Assembly (NCBI GenBank): GCA_030549495.1
Contig: JAUIRK010000875.1
Span: 833,501-897,500 of the forward strand
Length of the DNA: 64,000 bases
Direction: 5' to 3'
From: Nectonema munidae
Taxonomy: Eukaryota > Nematomorpha > Nectonematoida > Nectonematidae
In this document: positions 56,464 to 64,000 of the stretch, piece by piece
How the letters are laid out: each line of letters opens with the position of its first letter
Numbering within the stretch: the first letter of the stretch is position 1
The notes under the pieces: generated by a model
Seen by the model: only the letters and a program-made list of their open reading frames with translations
The model's database searches: none
Told to the model about the DNA's origin: nothing
Translations under genes and position numbers: made by a program

Positions 56464-57330
56464 CCATTTAACCTTTTAACCCCCGCTCTATTGAATTTTG
56501 TAAATTTTTTCTAAAAACTAAAGTATTTCATTTATCATAAGTAGCTAATTTTCTCAAAGAATTATAAAAAAATTACACGTTCCAAAAATGGAACATTGGC
56601 AATTCGAATAACAACAATAAACACAAAAAAATTATTCAATAAAAAAACTTAAATTTTATGAAAAAATGAAAATCATTTTTCATGAAAACGCTTATTGCAA
56701 CTTTAACATTGCTTATGCGTATTTTTTTGCACAAGTTGCATCTTCCTTGAGTTGCAGGTGTGAGAAAGTGATTCAGTCCATAATTCATTATATCATTCAA
56801 AACAGGTGCGCTTGGTCCTCCTTTGCGAATTCTATATTTATTTATACCAACTTTCATTGCAGCTAAAGATAAAACTCTCTTCTACATTCTAAATGCGATT
56901 TAGCGTCTTCTACACAAACGTGACAATGAAGCCGCCAAGCTGCAACAACTATCATATTTTGAGAATTAGAAAATAAGCTCCACCACCATTTTTTGCTCCA
57001 ATTTTTGATCTGTAAGAAGCAAGTAATCTATCAAGTAGATCAACACCACCCATATTATCATAATACAAAGAAATGAGTTTTGGAATAGGAACATTGATTC
57101 CTTGTTTTTCCTTTGAAGAGTATCTACTGACCGTTTGCAATGGACAAACTCCAATCCAGTTAGAAATCGCAGTCACCACAATATTATCGTTCCATCTGAC
57201 TAAAACAACATTTCCATTTTCACAATAATCAAATTCTCCTCTATTTTTGGTTTTAAAATCTTTTATTGAAATAAGAGGACATTTTTTCCAACCACAACCC
57301 CCCCCCCCCTCACTGCACACAGCCACACCA
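56464..57330 (-). pseudogene. piggyBac transposase remnant with 3' end
   Basis: The minus-strand frame 56952-57326 holds KNRGEFDYCENGNVVLVRWN, DNIVVTAISNWIGVCPLQTV, SRYSSKEKQGI and YYDNMGGVDLLDRLLASYRS, the hallmark blocks of the piggyBac DDE domain C-terminal half. Further pieces towards the left read MIVVAAWRLHCHVCVEDAKS and, at 56636-56857, ATQGRCNLCKK, the start of the C-terminal cysteine-rich domain. Several frame changes separate them. The element ends near TTAA-CCCCC at 56476-56484, after the hairpin GTTCC-AAAAAT-GGAACATTGG (56579-56599). Confidence 0.75.
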
Positions 57331-58428
57331 AAAATTTTAAAAAAAATGAGAAAAAAATAGAAATTTATGTAAAATACTTTAAACGCAATATGATTAATAA
57401 GTAATCGATAAAAAATACTAGAAATCGATTAAAATAGGTTACTTTTCGAATGAAAAAAAATTATAAAACAAATTTTTTTCTTCTTTTGTCTCTTTACCTG
57501 CGAAGTTTCTCGCAACCATGCGTGTGCACACAAAAACACATTTACAGGGGTAAAATGACAAATCAAAATGACGATTTAAAACACATTTTGAAGGTCAACA
57601 TTCTGTCTTTCGACATTATGTTCATCAGCATTTTGTGAGTTCACGAGACAGTTCACCGAACAGATGTTGACAAAAGATGGGATTTTAAGAGAAGTTGATA
57701 TTTGGCGCGTTTATGTGTATATTTGGCCCGTCGGCAAGGATCGTGATATCCGGCCTTGAACTTAATTAAAGCCGACTTCGGTAGGTCACTGCTGCTGATA
57801 CATAGTGTGTGGAGAAGTTAAAGAGCGATTTGTACAAAACGCGCATTTCTCCTTTATCTATGGTTGGTTTATTCATGCCAAGATTACGGAATGTCATGAG
57901 CGTATAAATTATTTCAATAATAATAAGAGAAAGGCTTATTGAATGAATTTTAATCAAGGAAAATCCCAGATTTATGCAGCGCCTCCTTCCCATCAGCGAA
58001 ACTGAAATTTTGTGACGACGTATAATGGTTGTTAATATCTAATTATAGAATTGCGAGAATATTTATGCGCGTTATTATATATTCCACACTTCTCCATCGT
58101 CGTCACTTATTTTAAGAGTAGTACTTTGCGTTGTTGGCATTTCTGAATTTTGGTAAAATGCCGTTAGACTCTTGCTCTGAACTCCATCAATGCGAATGCA
58201 AAACTTTGATTAGAGCAAGACGAAAGTCACGATGTTAGTGTAGGCGCGTTAAAACGAACACTCACTCACAACACTTTAACTTTAAAAGCTTTTAAGCCAA
58301 TCAAATTGATGTAATTAAATAATTTTACATTGTGCAGGCTGAGAGAGACATCTTTTTAATGCACAATTGTATTATCCTCACTCCCATATTTCCTATTGAC
58401 TCCGTTCTCCTCTTTCATGAGCACTTCG
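57331..58428. other. Upstream region of the secreted-protein gene
   Basis: No gene recognised. The 300 bases before the promoter are less AT-rich than most of the window, with CACTCACTCACAACACTTT at 58261, as often seen near promoters. Confidence 0.35.
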
Positions 58429-58463
58429 TATAAAGTGTGGCGTCGAATGGAAAGCCCTCACTA
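58429..58463 (+). promoter_or_regulatory. TATA box and initiator-like core promoter
   Basis: TATAAA at 58429-58434 lies about 29 bases upstream of an initiator-like TCACTA (58458-58463), the usual arthropod spacing. Transcription from there would leave a ~40-base 5' UTR before the ATG at 58501. A TATA/Inr arrangement fits a tissue-specific or inducible gene; this is inference. Confidence 0.5.
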
Positions 58464-58500
58464 TTCACTTTGATCCAGGAATAAAAATCTTTTGCATAAA

Positions 58501-58636
58501 ATGAAACTCTGCTCTCCCCTGCTTTCAAGCCTCCTTTTCCTTCTCCTCGCCTTTTCTCCAATCAACGCACGCGTTCTTCACCGTGGATACGGCAATTGGT
58601 TGAGTTCTGGAACTTCTGATAATGGCGTTGTAGAAG
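58501..58636 (+). CDS. Exon 1 of the secreted-protein gene: signal peptide
   Basis: Forty-five codons plus one base. The ATG at 58501 is the first in frame after the TATA-like element. Hydrophobic core LLSSLLFLLLAF, then SPINA before the predicted mature start. The donor AAG-GTAACG is acceptable though not consensus; reading on in frame runs into AT-rich intron sequence. Confidence 0.68.
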
Positions 58637-61600
58637 GTAACGAGAACACTCTTTTCAGATTGCTAATACTTTTCCAATACATAGTATGTAGGACAGGAGT
58701 GCATCTAGAACAGTCGATCCAAATACTTTGGAAGAACGTTGAAAATTTTGTTTCCTGGGTACTTTTTAAGGGACAAACCAGTTTGTGCTACTTAAAACTT
58801 AAATTCATTTTTGGAGAAATACTCTGGAAGCGAAATTGCAAATGTTCATTTATTTTTTCCCCAATCAATTCCAACGTAAAAAAGGCCACATGTTTTTTTG
58901 GTATGCAGATTAACATCACGTGACTATGCGTATAATAATAATTATACGATATCAAACTTTAAGACTTTAGATAATATTTTAACACACATTGTAAAATGCA
59001 AAACAATATCAGAAAATTCTATGAGAGGATCTGGAAACAGTGCAAGACGATGTTTCTGCGATAAATTTTTATTCTTTTTTGAGATGGGTGTCGGTTTAAT
59101 TATAATTTTGTATAACTGAGGGCATTCGTATTTGAATGCTATCTATCTCAGATGGTGTAGGGGTGGGAGCGTATGTTCTCAATCCACTTGGTCTCTCTTC
59201 GATTCCCCATCATGACTATCCTTATTTATAGCAAAGCATAACTATGCAACTAGATATCACATCATCTAGTCTCACCTAGTCACCTCAATAAGGCCATGAT
59301 TACCGCAAGGATTAACACGCTTAACTTAACCTAGCTGATTTGCGTTTACTGAATACTTAGCATGTTATGAAATATTTAAAATGCAAAATTTTGAAACAAG
59401 CCCTATTTCTTGACAATTTTTTAATCACCCTTTTCATCTTCTGGAAGTTAAGTTAAGTTAAAAATTGTTTTCGCATCAACCCTTGCGGATATTCCGACCC
59501 CACTAAAATCGTAAGAACGGGCCTAGTATGACTATATGCCTTGATAAATATCATTTTACTAGAATAAAAGTTTCAAATATATGAATGCAGGTAAGTGAAG
59601 GGTCACTCGTAACACAAGCGTTCCCAAATTGGGAAACAATCTTAATGTCTAGTGTTAGCTTGATTACAACATCAGTTCGTCAGAGCTGATTTTTCACCTT
59701 TGAATTTTTCAGAGGGAGAAGACCAAAACAAAAAACCGGCACTTCTAAAAATTATGATACATAATAATCTGTTTCAGAGTAACAATGATCACTAAAAATA
59801 AAACACAGAATCTGTTGCTTTTTTTGTTTTAACTAATTTAAAATAAGTTATTTAGTTGTATTTCTTATAAGTTTGAAATTAAATTTTTTTAATGTTTATA
59901 AATATTAGAAAAAAATCTAAAAATGATCAGGTCAAAAGGCTTTGAAAATTAACGCCATCTAAATTGAGAAAAATGACTGCGTCTATTTTATCCCAAAATC
60001 AACCAATCTGATTATATTTGAAAAAAAGTATAAAATTAAGATAACGAAATGTTGTTTTACAAAGCAAAGGACTGAGTAGAAACAAATTAAAAATATAGAC
60101 TTGAAAATAAATAATTTCATTTTCGGATACATGAGGAGATAAATTATGTAGTGCTGTCGCTAAAAGCAGTTTTATCAGTTGAACAAAACAAAAAAATACT
60201 AATAATAATTTAACTAATATTTTAGTTACTTTAAACTGATTTCAAATAACTAATGTGATTGGAAAATTTATCCCTATTTTGTGTGGGTATATAACATTTT
60301 CTTTAAATTTGTGCTTTTCCCATTTAATTTCGTCTTTTTTCAATTTAAGTTTCTTTTTTTCAAAGTAAGTTGTTCTTTTTGCAAATTGAGTTTTGTATTC
60401 ATTATTAAAGTGTCTTAAGTTGGTTTATCGAGTTTTATATCTTTTATTTTTTATAAAAAATTAATTTTTCAAACTTTCATAATATGACAAATTTAGTACA
60501 AATTTGAAAAACGTAAAATAAAAATAGAAAATATTAATATTGAAAAATTGAACTATAAAATTAAAATGTTTTTAGTTAAAAAAGTTTTTGTTGAAAGATT
60601 GGATTTTAACAATTAAATCATTGTAAAAAATTTAATACTTAAATCTATTAACTCTAACAATACTAAAATAGTGGAAGTGAAGAAATTGAACTGATTAAAT
60701 TAATTAGTTAATTAATTATCTTAATTTTAAAGTTGTTTTTAAAAATTATTTTTTTTTTTAAAAATATTTTTTGGATTAAATCGTAATTTCTAAAACTCAA
60801 TTTGGACAAATTGAAAACTAATCTCAATTTTGACAAACAATTGCAAAAGGACGAACTTAAATGGAAAAAGACGAACGTAAATTCAAAAAGGACGAATTTA
60901 GAAGCAAAAATGGTATATTTCAATCAACCAACTTTTTTCTCAAGGGAGGGGTGGTTTTGGATCGTGTGAAAAGTGTAGTTAGATTCGGAAGTGAGCGTTT
61001 CAATAGAGCAATTTCTGAAATGCAGCTAGAAATATTATTTATTAAATATAGAATGATTAAAACATTATCTAGGTTTAACGTTTTTTATAGAGTATTTTTC
61101 GCAGAGACATACTTTCTTGTTATAAGTAGCATATATATAATTAGAGAAATCTATTTAATCTTTGTGATTTAATGTTTATCGATAAAAAATCAGAAAAAAT
61201 GTCAAATACTGAAACTCTAGACTCTAAAGCCGAATTATGAGAATTCCTTAAAACATCTGAGGCATGGAATAAAATTTAACGAAAAAGTCTTCAATCTCAG
61301 CATACTTAAAATTCATTAATTAATTTCAAGGAATATAAAAAAAATTTTTGCCAGAAAAATTGATTATTTGTGCCGTAAAAATTGGATTGATTAAATTTCC
61401 ATATGTCTTGTCTGAAATTAGGATTGTAGCATCTCTATTTAAAGGCTTTTAAGGTTGTTTTGGTATCTGGCTTTTTGCTATCATAAGATCTTCGCTTCGG
61501 ATCTAGCCTTGGACTTTCTTTGCCCAAAGTTCATCAAAAAAATCTCACATATTCATTCTCGCAGAAAAATCTTCATGGAAGCTCTATACCTTATGATCAA

Positions 61601-62560
61601 TGGAACAGTATACAGATCAACGTTTCTTTGGCTCCTAATAACTAAACATCCCTGCTATTATCTCTTCTAATTTCGGATAATGAAGGAACACTTATATTTA
61701 ACGAAAAAACACAACCGGTTTTGAAGTATCAACTTTTCGCCGAGTGTATATTATAGTATATAAGAAGAAGTTCATACTTCCAAACCAGTTCTTTTTTTTC
61801 TTTAAATAAAAGTGTCATTATTTTATTTATCATTATCCTAACACGAACGCTCCCAATTTGGGAAACAAACTTATTGTCTAGTGATAGCTTGATTACTAAC
61901 CACGTAGAATCGGGTCGCTAGAGCACTACCTAACCGTAAAAACCTTTGAATTCTTCAGAGGAAGAAAACCAGGGTAAAAAACCGGTATATATGTATATTG
62001 TATTTATATGAGGCAGCCACATGTAGAGAAATTTTTTTAATGAATATATTCGTTTGAAAGTTTAGAATTTGGAATTGAGATATAAGAATTTTCTTTACTT
62101 ATAACATATATATGGGTTGATGAGTGTAGAATTTTAATTTTATATAAGCATAGCCCAGACAAATAAGGCGCAGAAATTAAGCCCATAGCAAATTGTGCTC
62201 ACAAAGCAAAGTATGGAATATTCAAAGATGATTGATAGGAGCACTCAAAGAATACAAGCTCGCACCTTGAATCTTTTGAGGCAACGGATATTTAAAGTAT
62301 AACACGTTGTTTGCACCATTTTCATTTTAGAGCTAAACTTTGATTCGCCCAATCAAAAAGCAATTTTCACGTACGAAGCTGACCTGGGTAAAGGAAATAA
62401 TGATGGTGGCAAGATGGAGAGATCGTATGCAAATAGATGGGCAATCTTAAAGCCAGCCAACAAAGGTCGTCCTGATATTCTAGAAAATAGGGAACGAAAT
62501 TTTGGCTACATCGGTGAAAAGAAGAAAAGAGTTTTCATGGTTTTGTTGCCTGAACAGTGA
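58501..62560 (+). CDS. Small secreted protein of unknown function, two exons
   Basis: Exon 1 (58501-58636) and exon 2 (62331-62560) join through GT-AG borders (donor GTAACG, acceptor TTTTCATTTTAG) in phase 1 to encode 121 residues. Residues 1-23 are a strong signal peptide (SLLFLLLAFSPINA, cleavage after Ala23). The mature ~98 residues have no cysteine, are basic and polar, and start RVLHRGYGNWLSSG. Near the C-terminus, EKKKR precedes VFMVLLPEQ, a plausible prohormone-convertase site. A neuropeptide or matrix/salivary protein are both possible; I do not recognise the family. A promoter-like element precedes it and a poly(A) signal follows 143 bases after the stop. The 3.7-kb intron contains SINEs and a foldback element. 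An extra exon inside it cannot be excluded. Confidence 0.65.
59126..59340 (+). repeat. tRNA-derived SINE (family B), longer copy
   Basis: ATCTCAGATGGTGTAGGGGT is an A-box region and CTTCGATTCCCCATCATGAC contains a near-consensus B box; the segment after it matches the copy at 52572. The tail continues through AACTAGATATCACATCATC and ends near AACACGCTTAACTTAACC. Confidence 0.6.
59449..59742 (+). mobile_element. SINE-like family A, diverged full copy
   Basis: The head TTTTCGCATCAACCCTTGCG and the tail GCGTTCCCAAATTGGGAAAC through AAAAACCGGCAC align in order with the copy at 49926, at clearly lower identity. The end CCGGCAC is identical. Possible degenerate target duplication: TTCTGGAA on the left, TTCTAAAA on the right. 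Confidence 0.6.
60305..60911. mobile_element. Foldback element related to the one at 42459
   Basis: The left arm begins GTGCTTTTCCCATTTAATTT and is made of ~20-base steps with CGTCTTTTT; the complement of the right arm begins CCATTTTTGCTTCTAAATTC and contains CGTCCTTTTTGAATTTACG and similar steps. The arms match imperfectly over about 90 bases. The stepwise 'CATTxxATTTxGTCTTTTT' motif is shared with the element at 42459-42985. No coding capacity. Confidence 0.55.
61834..61985 (+). mobile_element. SINE-like family A, tail only
   Basis: Matches the tail of the copy at 50129-50279 over about 150 bases with about two differences, so both copies are young. The head is missing (5' truncation), which is usual in target-primed retroposition. 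It stops at AAAAACCGG. Confidence 0.7.
62331..62560 (+). CDS. Exon 2 of the secreted-protein gene
   Basis: Two bases complete a glutamate, then 75 codons and a TGA at 62558. Reads LNFDSPNQKAIFTYEADLGK, RSYANRWAILKPANKGRPDI, LENRERNFGYIG and EKKKRVFMVLLPEQ. The acceptor has a clear pyrimidine tract. Base composition is markedly less AT-rich than the flanks, as expected for coding DNA. Confidence 0.65.
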
Positions 62561-62702
62561 TGCTTAGAAATGAGGATGTTCTGATATTATATAATGATTC
62601 AACTTAACGCTGTTTACCACCGTAACAAATGTAACTAAATGTCATATACATCAATGTTGTCACTTTTTACTTTCTCTGTCTCATACAACTTTATTTCTTT
62701 CA

Positions 62703-62708
62703 AATAAA
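62703..62708 (+). terminator. Polyadenylation signal AATAAA
   Basis: AATAAA lies 143 bases after the TGA of the secreted-protein gene and is followed by a TG/T-rich stretch (GTGATGTATTTTCTC) suitable as a downstream element. Confidence 0.5.
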
Positions 62709-62875
62709 AAAGTGATGTATTTTCTCTTAAAAGTCTGAAAGTGAACATGATCATGACATACTATTTCCACGGAGAAAAATTGTTATCAAAATTTCAGCTA
62801 TTTGAGAGAAACGAATACTAACGAAGTTTATAAACTATCTCAACAAACAATTACAAAAATCTCTATTTTTATACC

Positions 62876-63073
62876 CAGTAGTGGGATTCAAAATTTTTGT
62901 CAGCCGATTCTGCTACAAAAAAGTCAAATTTGTCAGCAAATAAACTGATCAATTTTGTGTATTTCCCCAATAAAATTGGAATTAATGACAGCTACTAATC
63001 GGTTCGCCGAACTTACAAAATTCCGTGAGACGGTTGTAACGAACCGGTGCGAACCGGCTGAATCCCACTACTG
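62876..63073. mobile_element. hAT MITE with CAGTAGTGGGATTC ends
   Basis: CAGTAGTGGGATTCAAAAT at the left and GAATCCCACTACTG at the right are inverted repeats, 198 bp overall. Flanks TTTATACC and GTTATACC match at seven of eight positions. Subterminal CGGTTCG/CGAACCGG blocks are typical of this widespread hAT type. No coding capacity. It lies 3' of the secreted-protein gene. Confidence 0.8.
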
Positions 63074-63876
63074 GTTATACCCTTATGGGAATAGCTTCCG
63101 TTTTCGGTATGAACATTTTATAAAATAATGTTAAAGTTTTAATGTATTTCTGTTCACCTTAATTAATTTTAATTAAAAAATTATTAATTTTTGCAAAAAA
63201 AGTTAGAGAAAATAAAGAACTAATGTAAGTGAATATTCACTTTATTACGATTTGAGTTCATGTACATTTTAAAACCAAGGCAAAAATGAAACGATTATAA
63301 GAAAGTATTAAGTGTTTACCTTTTATGTGGTGTAGAAATTGAGACAGATACTAATACGATGTTTTTTCAAGAGTGCTTACATTTTTTATTAAAAGTTTTA
63401 GTGCCAAAAATTGGTGTTAGAATTTTTTTATTAATTAAAATGATCACATCTTATTTTATTTGGAGGGAAGGGTATATTTTTTAGGATTTTTGTTATCGAA
63501 AAACAACATATAGATATAAAACAAGGGATGCTCTTTCTAGGGACTTGAAAAAATTGTAACATTTCTTTGATTTTCTTTCACTATGACTTTCTATAAAATG
63601 ATCTGGGTTAGACGTATTGTTGTTAAAGCAGGTAAGCGTGCATGTTTGACAACCGTAGTAGAGCATACAGACAAATCTCATTTTGAATGTTACTAAATCA
63701 CGAGAGTGCGATTTTGATATTTTGATTAACATTTAATGAGAAGGATTGTTCTAAATTGATTTCGCATTAATCTTCGGAAAAGCATCGTTAATAATAAACG
63801 TGTGCCCTTCAAGTGACGAAAGAGCTCCTTTAATCATGATTACTAACTACGCCCTTTTAAAGTCACTTGTTTCGTG
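63074..63876. other. Intergenic region before the edge gene
   Basis: AT-rich to about 63590, then less so towards 63877 as expected for a 5' region. No TATA box in the usual place. The minus-strand frame 63493-63732 has no recognised motif. Confidence 0.3.
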
Positions 63877-64000
63877 ATGGAGATCAGCTCGATTGAAGTT
63901 GTCGCCATACTCTTCTTGCTTCTGGCAAGTTGCCTGCTCTTTTTCAAATTCTGCTTGTTCGCGTGCCATAAGGAGAGCAGGTCGCCATTCCACCTTTTCG
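63877..64000 (+). CDS. First exon of a probable single-pass membrane protein, cut by window edge
   Basis: From the ATG at 63877 the frame is open to the edge (41 codons). MEISSIEVVAILFLLLASCL runs into a long hydrophobic segment (residues ~7-29) ending in cysteines and then HKESRSPFHLF, a basic/polar flank. A short polar N-terminus followed by a membrane span and positive residues suggests a signal anchor with cytoplasmic C-terminus, or a long signal peptide. No family recognised. The region's lower AT content supports coding. Confidence 0.45.
   Translation, partial: MEISSIEVVAILFLLLASCLLFFKFCLFACHKESRSPFHLF

Larger units (their letters stand above)
58637..62330 (+). other. Intron of the secreted-protein gene
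   Basis: A 3.7-kb intron holding a tRNA-type SINE (59126-59340), two family A SINE-like copies (59449-59742, 61834-61985) and a foldback element (60305-60911). The remaining sequence is AT-rich with no exon that I can recognise. Confidence 0.5.

Noticed and set aside
60861-61172. A 103-codon plus-strand frame starting MEKDERKFKKDEF
   Set aside because: Its N-terminus is the translated step repeat of a foldback arm and the rest is AT-rich with no motif.

Overview
The window looks like a very AT-rich metazoan nuclear genome: long introns with GT-AG borders, signal-peptide exons, tRNA-derived SINEs, non-LTR retrotransposons, many hAT, piggyBac and pogo/Tigger DNA transposons, and no operons or ribosome-binding sites. 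The zona pellucida (ZP) domain has the arthropod/ecdysozoan flavour, so I lean towards an arthropod, possibly a crustacean such as a parasitic copepod. The species assignment is inference.

Left 25 kb (minus strand): one host gene fills about 1.4-25.5 kb. Nine consecutive coding exons can be joined by eye with consistent splice sites and matching codon phases in every junction. They give the first ~501 residues of a secreted or membrane protein: signal peptide, a cysteine-rich ectodomain of the 'HFR-G-x-x-x-W-x-P' type, then a ZP-N domain. The 3' end, expected to hold ZP-C and a membrane anchor, lies beyond position 1. Its introns carry a nearly complete pogo-like transposon (7.37-9.23 kb), a hAT-like MITE, TTAA-flanked piggyBac-type MITEs, and a fragment of a Tigger-type end.

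Middle (25.5-58 kb): mostly repeats and unassigned AT-rich DNA. It holds several LINE 3' fragments, a piggyBac end with a perfect hairpin, two adjacent tandem arrays of ~150 bp units (31.3-32.6 and 33.7-35.2 kb), an internally deleted Tigger copy, hAT remnants, a large foldback element (42.5-43.0 kb), two more piggyBac MITEs, a decayed Tigger interrupted by a SINE-like insertion with 12-bp target duplications, a Penelope-type GIY-YIG fragment, and a piggyBac transposase remnant. Three weak candidate host exons lie at 39.97-44.04 kb.

Right end (58-64 kb, plus strand): a two-exon gene for a ~121-residue, cysteine-free secreted protein with a TATA/initiator-like promoter and a poly(A) signal, and, at the edge, the first exon of a probable single-pass membrane protein. 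The intron of the secreted-protein gene is filled by SINEs and a second foldback element related to that at 42.5 kb.

The most noteworthy items are the HFR-plus-ZP fusion gene, the unrecognised secreted protein, a family of TTAA MITEs that share a subterminal hairpin motif with the local piggyBac remnant, and the unclassified young SINE-like family.
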